A DNA stretch of 64,000 bases from Candidatus Competibacteraceae bacterium (GTDB lineage: Bacteria > Pseudomonadota > Gammaproteobacteria > Competibacterales > Competibacteraceae), in assembly GCA_016713505.1 (NCBI GenBank), contig JADJPA010000001.1:1612001-1676000 (forward strand), read 5' to 3'. Below are positions 25,653 through 35,076 of the stretch, in pieces. The position numbers and the translations under genes are program-made. Position 1 is the stretch's first letter, and each line of letters starts with the position of its first letter. The notes under the pieces were generated by a model that was not told where the DNA came from, made no database searches, and was given only the letters and a program-made list of their open reading frames with translations.

Positions 25653-27527
25653 ATGTCCGCGCATGAAAACAAAAGCCGTTCATCGGCACTGATCATCGGC
25701 GCCATTGGTGTTGTGTTTGGGGATATTGGCACTAGCCCGCTGTACGCACTTAAGGAAACTTTCGCCGGGCACCATCCCATCCCTGTCACGCCAGAGAGCA
25801 TTCTCGGCGTCTTGTCGCTGATCTTTTGGACCATCATGGCGCTGGTGACGTTGAAATATGTCGCCATCATCATGCGCGCGGACAACCGGGGCGAAGGCGG
25901 CAGCTTAGCGTTGTTGGCCCGCGTCACCGAGTTGACCAAGAACTCGCCAGCCACCTGGTTTGTCACCATGCTCGGTATCTTCGCCGCCGCCCTGTTTTAC
26001 GGTGACAGCATGATTACGCCGGCCATCTCGGTGCTCAGTGCGGTCGAGGGCCTGAATGTGGTCGCGCCGGGCCTCAAGGACTATATCCTGCCGATCACGG
26101 CCATTGTCCTAACGGGTCTGTTCTCGATCCAGAAGCATGGCACGGGCGTCGTCGGCCGATTTTTTGGTCCCGTCATGTGCGCCTGGTTTGGCGTGCTGGG
26201 CCTGCTCGGCTTGCTTGGTATCTGGCACGCGCCAGCCGTGTTGGCGGCGCTCAACCCCATCCATGCCGTCGAGTTTCTGGCGCGTCATCCCTGGGAAAGC
26301 TTTCTCGCGCTTGGCGCCATCGTTCTGGCGGTGACCGGCGGCGAGGCGTTGTACACCGACATGGGGCATTTTGGTAAATTCCCGATCCGCGCCGCCTGGT
26401 TCGGCTTTGTACTGCCAGCGCTGGTCTTGAATTACTATGGCCAAGGCGCTTTGCTGCTCAACGATCCCGAAGCCATTGAAAACCCCTTTTACCTGCTAGC
26501 GCCTGGCTGGGCCTTGCTCCCGATGTTGGCGCTGGCCACGGCGGCGACGGTGATCGCCTCGCAGGCGGTGATCTCGGGCGCGTTTTCGGTAGCCCGGCAG
26601 GCGGTGCAACTCGGTTACCTGCCCCGGATGCGCATCATCCATACCTCCCACATGGAGGTCGGGCAAATCTACGTTCCCTTCACCAATTGGACGCTCTATA
26701 TCGCGGTGATGGCGCTGGTGTTCGGTTTTCAATCCTCGAGCAACCTGGCGGCGGCTTACGGCATCGCGGTGACCGGCACCATGATGATCGACACCATTTT
26801 GGTCTCGTTCGTGGTGTTCCTAGCTTGGCGCTGGAATCCCTGGCTGGCCGCGCCTCTGCTGGCCGCGCTGTTGTTGATCGATGTCGCCTTCTTCTCCGCC
26901 AACGCCATCAAGTTGTTGCAAGGCGGTTGGTTCCCGATCGTGATTGCGTTAGCGTCCTTCACCACGCTGACGACGTGGCGGCGGGGCCGGCAGCTATTGT
27001 TCAAGGAGATGGGCAATTTAACCATGCCTCTCGATCAATTCATCCGCTCCCTCGAAGACCGGTCGTTACAGCAAATCAGCGGCACCGCCGTGTATCTCAC
27101 CAGCCGGCCCGAGGGTGCGCCGTCGGCGTTGCTGCACAACATCAAACACAATGAGGTCCTGCACGCCCGCAGCATCTTCGTCACCGTTCTGACCGCCGAA
27201 GTGCCCGCTGTTACTGACTCGGAGCGGATTGAAATTACCGACCTCGGTGAAAGCTTTTACCGGGTGTTCGTGCGGTACGGCTTTATGGAACAGCCCGATA
27301 TTCCCAGGGCGTTGGATCTGTGCGCCGAGAAGGGGCTGGTGTTCGACATTGAAAAAACCTCGTTTTTCCTCAGCCGGGAGGTGGTCGTTCCCAAGCTGGC
27401 GCCACCGATGATGTTATGGCGCGAACTGTACTTCATCTCGATGCTGCGCAACGCGCAGAGCGCCAGCGATTTCTTCCGTATTCCCACCAACCGCGTGGTC
27501 GAGCTGGGCACGCTGGTCGAGATTTAA
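25653..27527 (+). CDS. kup: Low-affinity potassium transporter Kup
   Basis: A 624-residue KUP-family K+/H+ symporter. The family start GAIGVVFGDIGTSPLYALKE is present, then about 12 membrane segments, including the strongly conserved GEGGSLALLAR, YGDSMITPAISVLSAVEG, GGEALYTDMGHFG and ASQAVISGAFSVARQAVQLG. The C-terminal 170 residues form the soluble domain (ILHARSIFVTV-like region ending FFRIPTNRVVELGTLVEI). Full length. An A-rich ribosome site (GAGAGGA) precedes ATG 25653. Confidence 0.97.
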   Translation: MSAHENKSRSSALIIGAIGVVFGDIGTSPLYALKETFAGHHPIPVTPESILGVLSLIFWTIMALVTLKYVAIIMRADNRGEGGSLALLARVTELTKNSPATWFVTMLGIFAAALFYGDSMITPAISVLSAVEGLNVVAPGLKDYILPITAIVLTGLFSIQKHGTGVVGRFFGPVMCAWFGVLGLLGLLGIWHAPAVLAALNPIHAVEFLARHPWESFLALGAIVLAVTGGEALYTDMGHFGKFPIRAAWFGFVLPALVLNYYGQGALLLNDPEAIENPFYLLAPGWALLPMLALATAATVIASQAVISGAFSVARQAVQLGYLPRMRIIHTSHMEVGQIYVPFTNWTLYIAVMALVFGFQSSSNLAAAYGIAVTGTMMIDTILVSFVVFLAWRWNPWLAAPLLAALLLIDVAFFSANAIKLLQGGWFPIVIALASFTTLTTWRRGRQLLFKEMGNLTMPLDQFIRSLEDRSLQQISGTAVYLTSRPEGAPSALLHNIKHNEVLHARSIFVTVLTAEVPAVTDSERIEITDLGESFYRVFVRYGFMEQPDIPRALDLCAEKGLVFDIEKTSFFLSREVVVPKLAPPMMLWRELYFISMLRNAQSASDFFRIPTNRVVELGTLVEI

Positions 27528-27582
27528 TCAGTACCCGAACAAAATTTTACCGGGATTTTAAGATGCCAACTTAATTAAATCA

Positions 27583-27601
27583 CCCCCGGCGAAGCCGGAG
27601 G
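27583..27601 (+). repeat. GC-rich hairpin after kup
   Basis: CCCCCGGC-GAA-GCCGGAGG folds into a 7-of-8 bp stem and is followed by TTTACTTAT. It could be a weak kup terminator. It also marks the junction with the transporter remnant next to it. Confidence 0.4.
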
Positions 27602-27612
27602 TTTACTTATCG

Positions 27613-27903
27613 ATTAATTACCAGTCTGGAGATGAGCTTCACATTGATTATTTAATCGGCCAGCATTTTGGTCCGTGGGCGGCAGGTTTAGGAGGTTATT
27701 ATCTCCAGCAGACGACTGACGATAAGATGAATGGAAAAACTGTTGATCCAGATGGAAATCGTGGAAAAGTGTTTGCCTTAGGACCGGTCATTAAATACGA
27801 TTACAATCACATGAGCTTTATCGGCAGTTGGAGTTCTGAAACGACCGCCGAAAATCGGTTTAAAGGCAATAAATTCTTGTTTAAATTTATTACCAGCTTC
27901 TGA
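27613..27903 (+). pseudogene. C-terminal remnant of a SphA/MetA-pathway outer-membrane protein
   Basis: An open frame of about 95 codons with no start encodes NYQSGDELHIDYLIGQHFG, GLGGYYLQQTTDDK and FALGPVIKYDYNHMSF, ending KFLFKFITSF. This matches the last third of the phenol/meta-pathway transporter family (PF13557, about 300 residues): beta strands, a terminal aromatic residue and the Gly-Tyr-Tyr-Gln-Gln turn. The rest of the gene is absent and replaced by the kup end and the GC hairpin. The stretch is AT-rich compared with its neighbours. Confidence 0.65.
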
Positions 27904-27953
27904 AGTGAGGCGATTTTATCGAGCCTCAAAATAATTTGAGGCTATTTGATCGA

Positions 27954-27990
27954 TAACCCCGCAGCAAATTGCGGGGTTACTCGTTTTTCA
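27954..27990 (+). terminator. Strong intrinsic terminator
   Basis: TAACCCCGCA and TGCGGGGTTA form a perfect 10-bp stem with a 6-base loop, followed by CTCGTTTTTC. It ends plus-strand transcription of the transporter remnant. A second hairpin, GCCTCAAA-TAA-TTTGAGGC, lies just before it at 27922-27941. Confidence 0.8.
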
Positions 27991-28019
27991 AATGTCTGCT
28001 AACTCGTTAAGGCTCTAGC

Positions 28020-29801
28020 TTAAAATTGCTGCCATTCCTCGGATGTGGCGGCGATGGTTCTTTTATCGACCGGAGCGGGCTGGGCGGCACTGCGCGGTTT
28101 GGCGGCGGCCGGTCTGGCCGGGGTCGCTCGGGAGCCAATACCGGCCACGGGCCGTAACTCGGGACGCGCCTTGGCGGATGGAGTGGTTGCCACCGCCACT
28201 TGGGGTAGCACCGCTGTACTGGCTGTGTTGGGTGTGCTGGCTGCGGCCTGCCCGTCGAGCTTGAAGAAGGCCATGAGCTGTTGGAGCTGCTGGGCCTGCT
28301 CGCCCATGGCGTGGCTGGCGGCGGCGGTCTGCTCGACCAGGGCGGCGTTTTGCTGGGTGGTCTGGTCCATCTGGAGGATGGCTTTGTTGACCTGTTCGAT
28401 GCCGGAGGCTTGCTCGCGGCTGGCGGCGGCCATTTCCGCCACGATGTCGCTGACTTTCTTGATGGCGGTGACGATCTCTTGGAGGGTTTTCCCGGAGCGC
28501 TCGACCAGCGCCCCGCCGTCCTCGACCTTGGTCACGCTGTCGGTGATCAGGGCCTTGATCTCCTTGGCGGCGTCGGCGCTGCGCTGGGCGAGCTTGCGGA
28601 CCTCGCCGGCCACCACCGCGAAGCCCCGGCCCTGCTCGCCGGCTCGGGCCGCTTCCACCGCCGCGTTCAAGGCCAGCAGGTTGGTCTGGAAGGCGATCTC
28701 GTCGATCACCCCGATGATGTCGGCGATCTTTTTGCTGCTGTGGTGGATCGCCCCCATCGCCGCCACCGCCTGCTCCACCACCTGACCCCCTTGCTCGGCT
28801 TGCGCGCGCGCCGCGCTCGCTAGCCGGTTGGCTTGCCCCGCGTTCTCCGCGCTTTGCTTGACCGTCCCGGTCAGCTCTTCCATCGAGGAGGCCGTCTCTT
28901 CCAACGCACTGGCCTGCTCTTCCGTGCGCTGCGACAGGTCCGAACTGCCTCGGGCGATTTCAGCGGTCGCCGCACTCACCGTTTTAACGGTTGCCTGAAC
29001 CTTAACCACAATTTCTGTTAACCGAGTTTTCATTAGTTGAATAGCTTGAAACAATTCCTTTATCTCGGATAAAGATGAACTCGCATTATTAGACTTTAAA
29101 TCACCCTGAGCGGTACACCCCGTAATAGTAATTGCTTTTTTAATCGCTTCTGCTATCCATTTTGATAAAACATATCCAAAAATAATAATCCCTATCCCAA
29201 TTAAAATGGTGGCACCGAAAGTGTATTGGGAAATATTTACAACTTTTTTTAAATTATCATTGATAATTTTTCTAAACGCATGCTCGCCTGTCTCAGATTC
29301 TCTTAAAAATTCATTAATCGTCTTAGTGTACTTCTTTTTCCACTCTGTATATTCTTTTCCTTCGATTAAGGTCAAGGCTTGATCGCCATGATTTTCCTTC
29401 ATTAAATCGAATGCTTGGGTTTCCATTTTGATAAGCTGATCATTAATGCCTTTTTGCTCTTCGAAAAGCACTTTTATTTTATCGTTGTCTGCATTTTGCT
29501 GTGCTTCAGTAATTATTCCATCTAATTTTGCTCCATACTCTTCATACCTATTCTTCCAAGCTTCATCTTTTGAATACAGGTAGCTTTTAATTGAATGGGT
29601 AAGAACTTCATCAAGCCATATAATAGATTGTGCTCTTAATAGTTGTTCTTGAATTGGGGTAGCAGCAGATAATTGGTCTTTAAATTTTGTTGCTGCCGAT
29701 AAAAATAAAAATCCTGCCACTAAAAATAGTAGAGACATGATTAAAAAAGAAGAAAGAATTTGTTTTCTAATGCTATTTGCAGCTTGTCTTCCCGTGCCCA
29801 C
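28020..29801 (-). CDS. Methyl-accepting chemotaxis protein (receptor 1)
   Basis: A 593-residue chemoreceptor. Membrane segments are near residues 15-36 and 195-218, framing a helical periplasmic domain with many Lys/Glu, probably a four-helix bundle. A HAMP region follows, then the signalling hairpin with IDEIAFQTNLLALNAAVEAA and methylation helices (QRTEEQASALEETASSMEEL). The tail ends EEWQQF, a xWxxF pentapeptide like the CheR/CheB docking site of high-abundance receptors. The N-terminal half is AT-rich and the signalling half GC-rich and almost identical to that of receptor 2. Ligand unknown. Confidence 0.93.
   Translation of the reverse strand: MGTGRQAANSIRKQILSSFLIMSLLFLVAGFLFLSAATKFKDQLSAATPIQEQLLRAQSIIWLDEVLTHSIKSYLYSKDEAWKNRYEEYGAKLDGIITEAQQNADNDKIKVLFEEQKGINDQLIKMETQAFDLMKENHGDQALTLIEGKEYTEWKKKYTKTINEFLRESETGEHAFRKIINDNLKKVVNISQYTFGATILIGIGIIIFGYVLSKWIAEAIKKAITITGCTAQGDLKSNNASSSLSEIKELFQAIQLMKTRLTEIVVKVQATVKTVSAATAEIARGSSDLSQRTEEQASALEETASSMEELTGTVKQSAENAGQANRLASAARAQAEQGGQVVEQAVAAMGAIHHSSKKIADIIGVIDEIAFQTNLLALNAAVEAARAGEQGRGFAVVAGEVRKLAQRSADAAKEIKALITDSVTKVEDGGALVERSGKTLQEIVTAIKKVSDIVAEMAAASREQASGIEQVNKAILQMDQTTQQNAALVEQTAAASHAMGEQAQQLQQLMAFFKLDGQAAASTPNTASTAVLPQVAVATTPSAKARPELRPVAGIGSRATPARPAAAKPRSAAQPAPVDKRTIAATSEEWQQF
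28270..28963 (-). repeat. Chemoreceptor signalling block, copy 1 (paired with 30022-30715)
   Basis: About 690 bases coding for the signalling hairpin of receptor 1 match receptor 2 with only scattered differences. The flanking sensor and tail sequences are unrelated in sequence, so the match ends abruptly. Confidence 0.85.
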
Positions 29802-29882
29802 AATATCACCTTTAAACGATATATAAATAAAAAATTGATTTAATAAATAAGATTAAAAAATCAATTGAAGGATTTTTGCTTA

Positions 29883-31829
29883 TTAATTTAAGGCTGTATG
29901 AACTCTTTTGAGATTGGGCTCGACGAAAGCAGGATAATGCTGATTGACATTTGGGGTCGAATGGAGTTTGGAATTTACTTTTAAGTTGTTTATTTGCTCT
30001 TGCTGATCCAATTTAAAAAAAGCCATGAGGCGCTGGAGCTGCTGGGCCTGCTCGCCCATGGCGTGGCTGGCGGCGGCGGTCTGCTCGACCAGGGCGGCGT
30101 TTTGCTGGGTGGTCTGGTCCATCTGGAGGATGGCTTTGTTGACCTGTTCGATGCCGGAGGCTTGTTCCCGGCTGGCGGCGGCCATTTCCGCCACGATGTC
30201 GCTGACTTTCTTGATGGCGGTGACGATCTCTTGGAGGGTCTTCCCGGAGCGCTCGACCAGCGCCCCGCCGTCCTCGACCTTGGTCACGCTGTCGGTGATC
30301 AGGGCCTTGATCTCCTTGGCGGCGTCGGCGCTGCGCTGGGCGAGCTTGCGGACCTCGCCGGCCACTACCGCGAAGCCCCGACCCTGCTCGCCGGCTCGGG
30401 CCGCTTCCACTGCGGCGTTCAAGGCCAGCAGGTTGGTTTGAAAGGCGATCTCGTCGATCACCCCGATGATGTCGGCGATCTTTTTGCTGCTCTGGTGGAT
30501 CGCCCCCATCGCCGCCACCGCCTGCTCCACCACCTGACCCCCTTGCTCGGCTTGCGCGCGCGCCGCGCTCGCTAGTTGGTTCGCCTGTCCGGCGTTCTCC
30601 GCGCTTTGCTTCACCGTCCCGGTCAGCTCTTCCATCGAGGAGGCCGTCTCTTCCAACGCACTGGCCTGCTCTTCCGTCCGCTGCGACAGGTCCGCGCTCC
30701 CGCGCGCGATCTCGGAAGTAGTGGCATTAAAGGTATTCATCGTCGTTTGAACGGAAGTGATGATTCCTTGGAGCGTAATAGCAAAACGATCAAACGCTAA
30801 AATTGCTGTTCCGATTTCATCTTTGCTGGTGATCAGCTTTAATTGTTGAACGCGCGCTAAATCACCTTTTGCCATTTCTTCAAGCTGTTTAGCGAGGTTC
30901 ATAATGGATCGACCAATCGAGCGAGCCAATCTCGATTGAATTAAAACAATCAAAAAAATCAAGAACCCTAGGCTAAAAAGCTGAATAGTCAACGAGGAAT
31001 TAATGGAGGAAAAAGCATTTTTAATGCTATCGCCAGTCCGTTGTAGTAGGCGGTTTGTAATAGCCGAACGAATGGACTCGGTATCTGACCGCAGTTTCTC
31101 TAAAGTAGCGATATTATTAATAAATTCAGTTCCGATTTCTTTAATCTTTAGATTGGCTGCCCGTGCGTGAACGGGAAGCTTTTCAAAGGGCGTACCTTTA
31201 AGGTTCTCGATATTTTTTTCGGCATTTTTAATACTTTGATCTAGAAGCTTGATCAGGTCGCCATCAGCCTTATAACCAAGTTTGATTTCGAGAAATTTTT
31301 TTTGAACAGTATGGTTAGAATTTGAGTTATTATTAGCTCTTGAAAGGGCTACTCGCTCAAGAGTGGTGACATTCTGATCTTGATTTGAATCAGCCAACCG
31401 TGCGGATGTTTCATTAACGAATTTGTTCGATGTCGCTATCGAATCTTCTGTTAATTTTTCGACTTCGGCAAACAACTCCTTATTGCGTTCGATGAGTTTT
31501 TCACCTTTGGAGATATTAGTCTCGATGTTGTTGAGTTCTTCAATCGCTGTCGCGCCAACGTTTTCCTTGAACTTTTTTCTAGCGCCTGCCAAAGCGTTAG
31601 AATCACTATCTTCATTAAGAAATCCAGAAACTGCCTTCAAATATTCGGAGGCGGCGGAACTTACGTTTTGGATTTCATTAATTTGGGTGTTTTGAAACCG
31701 ACTTTTTGATTGAATATCGATATAAAAAAATAAAAATATAATCAGTGCGATAGCAATTAAAAAAGAAGTGATCTGTAATTTAATCCCTAGCTTTAGCTTA
31801 GAAAACCAATTCGCATTCACATTAAGCAT
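29883..31829 (-). CDS. Methyl-accepting chemotaxis protein (receptor 2)
   Basis: A 648-residue chemoreceptor, 81 bases upstream of receptor 1. Membrane segments are near residues 18-38 and 285-305; the periplasmic domain between them (about 245 residues) is helical, charged and longer than that of receptor 1, with no recognised ligand motif. HAMP, methylation helices and the IDEIAFQTNLLALNAAVEAA tip follow. It lacks a WxxF tail, ending instead in HTALN, so it may depend on receptor 1 for methylation. The sensor half is AT-rich. Both genes are probably in one transcript. Confidence 0.93.
   Translation of the reverse strand: MLNVNANWFSKLKLGIKLQITSFLIAIALIIFLFFYIDIQSKSRFQNTQINEIQNVSSAASEYLKAVSGFLNEDSDSNALAGARKKFKENVGATAIEELNNIETNISKGEKLIERNKELFAEVEKLTEDSIATSNKFVNETSARLADSNQDQNVTTLERVALSRANNNSNSNHTVQKKFLEIKLGYKADGDLIKLLDQSIKNAEKNIENLKGTPFEKLPVHARAANLKIKEIGTEFINNIATLEKLRSDTESIRSAITNRLLQRTGDSIKNAFSSINSSLTIQLFSLGFLIFLIVLIQSRLARSIGRSIMNLAKQLEEMAKGDLARVQQLKLITSKDEIGTAILAFDRFAITLQGIITSVQTTMNTFNATTSEIARGSADLSQRTEEQASALEETASSMEELTGTVKQSAENAGQANQLASAARAQAEQGGQVVEQAVAAMGAIHQSSKKIADIIGVIDEIAFQTNLLALNAAVEAARAGEQGRGFAVVAGEVRKLAQRSADAAKEIKALITDSVTKVEDGGALVERSGKTLQEIVTAIKKVSDIVAEMAAASREQASGIEQVNKAILQMDQTTQQNAALVEQTAAASHAMGEQAQQLQRLMAFFKLDQQEQINNLKVNSKLHSTPNVNQHYPAFVEPNLKRVHTALN
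30022..30715 (-). repeat. Chemoreceptor signalling block, copy 2 (paired with 28270-28963)
   Basis: This block is the partner of the copy in receptor 1, offset by 1752 bases. It covers the coding sequence from the last methylation helix back to the first. Confidence 0.85.
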
Positions 31830-32084
31830 CCTATATTTCTTAAAATTAAAGATATATAAAATTTGGATCGCTATTTATTTTCAATGGCAATATAGATTGT
31901 ATTCACTGTGGTTCGAGTATTAGGCCCGCAGCCTGTGCCAATCTCGGCTATGGATAGGAATATGCAATATCGATACCCATTCTAAAATATGTGAATAGGC
32001 GATTTTTTGAGCAAAAATTGCTTGATCGGTTACTAGCATGTCAATAGCTTGGCGATTTCGTCTCGCCACGCCAATTTTTTGATT
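31830..32084. other. AT-rich gap upstream of receptor 2
   Basis: About 255 bases with no convincing gene. It probably holds the promoter of the receptor genes, but I could not pick out a consensus sigma-28 or sigma-70 pair with confidence. Confidence 0.3.
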
Positions 32085-32218
32085 ATGCGTGCTGTCGGCG
32101 GTCTCGCAACCACTGGGTCACTACCTGAGGTGATGAGCCTTCAGGTTGTTATCCAGAATCAGAAAGACCTTCCGCAGATTGCCGGCAGTGAGCTGATCCC
32201 TAAACGCCGCCCGCGACG
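32085..32218 (-). pseudogene. IS630-family transposase remnant
   Basis: Minus-strand codons read RKVFLILDNNLKAHHLR and, after a frame change, QVVTQWLRDRRQHA, matching the RRKVFLILDNLRVHH and VTEWL segments of IS630 transposases, including the second catalytic Asp. About 45 codons survive between lysS and the receptor genes. No terminal repeats remain. The element is dead. Confidence 0.6.
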
Positions 32219-32220
32219 GC

Positions 32221-33729
32221 TCACTCCGGCCGCAGGTGCGGGAACAGCAACACGTCTCGAATCGACGGAGCATCGGCGAGCAGCATGACCAAGCGGTCGA
32301 TGCCGATGCCTTCGCCCGCCGTTGGCGGCAGGCCGTATTCCAGCGCTCGGATGTAATCGGCGTCATAGTGCATCGCTTCAACGTCGCCCGAGGCCTTGGA
32401 TTGGGCCTGCTTGCGAAAGCGTTCGGCCTGATCCTCGGGGTCGTTCAACTCGGAAAACCCGTTGGCGATTTCCCGCCCGCCCACGAACAATTCGAAGCGG
32501 TCGGTGACGGTGGGATCGGCGTCGTTGCGGCGGGCCAGCGGCGATACTTCGGTGGGATAAGCAGTAATGAAGGTCGGATCGCGCAACTGATGTTCGACCG
32601 TCTGCTCGAAAATCTCCAACTGAATCCGCCCCAAACCGTGCTCGGGGAAAACCTTCAAACCCAAGCCCTCGGCGATGGCTCGCGCGGCCGCGAGATCTCC
32701 CAACCGAGCGGCGTCGAGGGTCGGATTGAAGGCCAGAATGGCGTCCTTGACCGTCAGCCGTCGGAACGGCTGGCTGAAATCGCAGGTCTCGCCCTGATAC
32801 TGAAACCGCGCGCCGCCCAGCAGCGCTTGCGCCATGCCGCGCAATAACTCCTCGGTTAAATCCATCAGATCGCGGTAATCGGCATAGCCTTGATAAAACT
32901 CCAGCATGGTGAATTCGGGATTGTGCCGGGTGGACAATCCTTCGTTGCGGAAATTGCGGTTGATTTCGTAGACTTTCTCAAAGCCACCCACGACCAATCG
33001 CTTCAAATACAATTCCGGCGCGATGCGCAAATAGAGTTGCATGTCCAACGCGTTGTGATGGGTGATGAACGGCCGGGCCGTCGCGCCGCCAGGGATCGGC
33101 TGCATCATCGGCGTCTCGACTTCCAGAAAGCCGCGCCGGTCGAAAAACTGGCGGATATGCGCGACGATGGCCGAGCGCAAGCGAAAGGTCGCGCGGGTGG
33201 ACTCGTTCATGATCAGGTCCACATGGCGCTGGCGATACCGCGTTTCCTGATCGGCCAACCCGTGAAACTTCTCCGGCAGCGGGCGCAAGGCTTTGGTCAA
33301 AAGCCGCAGCACATCCACCTTGACCGACAGCTCGCCGGTCTTGGTTTTAAAGACGGTTCCCTCCGCGCCGAGAATGTCGCCCAAATCCCAATCCTTGAAT
33401 TCCTCGTAGCGACCTTCCGGCAGGGCGTTCTTCTGGACGAACAGTTGAATGTCGCCGGACTGGTCGCGCAGCTTGGCGAAGCTGGCTTTGCCCATGATCC
33501 GCTTGGCCAGCATCCGCCCGGCGACGCAAACCCGAACCGGATCGGCCTCAAGTTCGGTATTGTTCTTGCCGTCATAAGCCGCGTGCAGCTCCGCCGCCAG
33601 CGCGTCGCGCCGGAAATCGGTGGGATAGGCGTTGCCCGCTTGGCGCAATTCAGCGAGCTTCTGGCGGCGTAGCGCGATCAGCTTGTTTTCATCGACGGGT
33701 TCGTCTGGCGAGTTCATGATCTCATTCAT
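32221..33729 (-). CDS. lysS: Lysyl-tRNA synthetase, class II
   Basis: A 502-residue enzyme. The N-terminal anticodon-binding OB-fold includes VCVAGRMLAKRIMGKASFAKLRDQSG; the class II motifs appear as FLEVETPMMQPIPGGATARPF (motif 1), NRNFRNEGLSTRHNPEFTMLEFYQ (motif 2) and GLPPTAGEGIGIDRLVMLLAD (motif 3). It follows prfB by 19 bases, the same pair order as in E. coli. The start could be ATG 33729 or the nearby ATG four codons on. Confidence 0.97.
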   Translation of the reverse strand: MNEIMNSPDEPVDENKLIALRRQKLAELRQAGNAYPTDFRRDALAAELHAAYDGKNNTELEADPVRVCVAGRMLAKRIMGKASFAKLRDQSGDIQLFVQKNALPEGRYEEFKDWDLGDILGAEGTVFKTKTGELSVKVDVLRLLTKALRPLPEKFHGLADQETRYRQRHVDLIMNESTRATFRLRSAIVAHIRQFFDRRGFLEVETPMMQPIPGGATARPFITHHNALDMQLYLRIAPELYLKRLVVGGFEKVYEINRNFRNEGLSTRHNPEFTMLEFYQGYADYRDLMDLTEELLRGMAQALLGGARFQYQGETCDFSQPFRRLTVKDAILAFNPTLDAARLGDLAAARAIAEGLGLKVFPEHGLGRIQLEIFEQTVEHQLRDPTFITAYPTEVSPLARRNDADPTVTDRFELFVGGREIANGFSELNDPEDQAERFRKQAQSKASGDVEAMHYDADYIRALEYGLPPTAGEGIGIDRLVMLLADAPSIRDVLLFPHLRPE

Positions 33730-33748
33730 CGATTTTTCAAAGTCTCAA

Positions 33749-34847
33749 TCACAATCCGCTCTTCAAGCTGGCTTCGATGAAATCGTCCAGATCGCCATCC
33801 AACACCGCTTGAGTGTTGCTGGTTTCGACGTTGGTGCGTAAATCCTTGATGCGCGATTGATCCAGGACATAGGAACGAATCTGGCTGCCCCAACCGATAT
33901 CGGATTTGGAATCTTCCACAGCCTGCGCCTTGGCGTTGCGCTTTTGCAACTCCAGTTCGTAGAGCTTGGCCTTCAGTTGCTTCATGGCGGTGGAGCGATT
34001 CTTGTGCTGGGAGCGGTCATTCTGACATTGCACCACGATATTGGTCGGCAGGTGGGTGATACGGATCGCTGATTCGGTGCGGTTGACATGCTGGCCGCCC
34101 GCGCCCGACGCCCGAAACACATCGACCCGCAAATCGGCCGGGTTGATATCGACCTCAATGTCGTCATCCACTTCCGGCGACACGAACACCGCCGCGAACG
34201 AGGTGTGCCGGCGATTGCCGGAATCGAACGGCGATTTGCGCACCAGCCGATGGACCCCGGTTTCGGTGCGCAACCAGCCATAGGCATAATCACCCTCGAA
34301 TCGGATGCTGGCGCTCTTGATCCCGGCCACTTCCCCCGGTGATTCATCGAGCAATTCAGTCTTGAAACCGCGCCGCTCGCCCCAGCGCAAGTACATCCGC
34401 AGCAACATCTCAGCCCAATCTTGCGCCTCGGTGCCGCCGGAGCCGGCCTGCACATCGACGAACGCATTGCTCGAATCGAGCTCGCCCGAGAACATGCGCT
34501 GGAATTCAAGATCGGCGACCGTTCCGGCGTGACGGTCTAGATCCCGCACGACTTCAGCGACCGCCGCTTCATCGCCTTCCTCGCCGGCCAGCAGCAATAA
34601 CTCGGCGACATCGTTCAACCCTCGATCGAGCTGCTCTAGGCGGTGAACCACCGCCTCCAGTTGGGCGCGTTCCTTACCGAGCGCTTGCGCTCGCTCCGGC
34701 TTGTTCCAGATATCGGGTTCCTGCAATTCCCGGCTGACCTCGTCCAGGCGCTCGCGCTTGGTCTCGAAGTCAAAGATACCCCCTGAGAGACGCACAGCGT
34801 CCCCGCAAATCATTAATCTGACTGAAATAAGGGTTGAGTTCCTGCAT
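33749..34847 (-). CDS. prfB: Peptide chain release factor 2, with programmed +1 frameshift
   Basis: RF2 releases proteins at UGA and UAA. The first 25 codons start at ATG 34847 (MQELNPYFSQINDLRGRCAS) and run to CUU UGA C at 34772-34770; skipping one base continues at GAC 34771 for 340 more residues. The total is 365 residues, exactly that of E. coli RF2. The anti-SD-like AGGGGG before the slip site is present. SPFDSG and GAGGQHVNRTES (catalytic GGQ) are visible. Low RF2 makes ribosomes shift frame and restore supply. It precedes lysS. Confidence 0.97.
34768..34788 (-). promoter_or_regulatory. prfB programmed frameshift site
   Basis: The minus strand reads CTCAGGGGGTATCTTTGAC: an SD-like AGGGGG, the spacer TAT, then the slip codon CTT and the in-frame stop TGA followed by C. 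This is the standard autoregulatory slippery site of bacterial RF2 genes. Confidence 0.93.
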
Positions 34848-34884
34848 GATCGCCATCTCCGCGCCGCACCGGCAAAGGGGAAGA

Positions 34885-34890
34885 ATTGTA
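34885..34890 (-). promoter_or_regulatory. Possible -10 box for prfB
   Basis: TACAAT on the minus strand gives a predicted start near 34878, 31 bases before the prfB ATG. The -35 match is weak. Confidence 0.35.
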
Positions 34891-34954
34891 GCGGCGCGGC
34901 GCGGGCAAGTCATCCTTGTCAAGGCGTCAGGCCGGTTGCTCCCTCACCGAAGCC

Positions 34955-34995
34955 CACCAATCCGCATCGCGTCTTGAAGGAGATGCGGATTGGTG
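34955..34995. repeat. Perfect 14-bp inverted repeat
   Basis: CACCAATCCGCATC and GATGCGGATTGGTG flank a 13-base loop in the gap between the mgtC-like gene and prfB. No T-run follows on either strand, so it does not fit a standard terminator. It may instead be a protein-binding palindrome or a remnant of an element. Confidence 0.6.
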
Positions 34996-35076
34996 TAATC
35001 CCGCGCCGCGGGCCGACGGCGGCAGCGCGGGCCGTTGCCCGTTTTTTCGCGAACCGCGACGCTGTTCGGATGGTTT

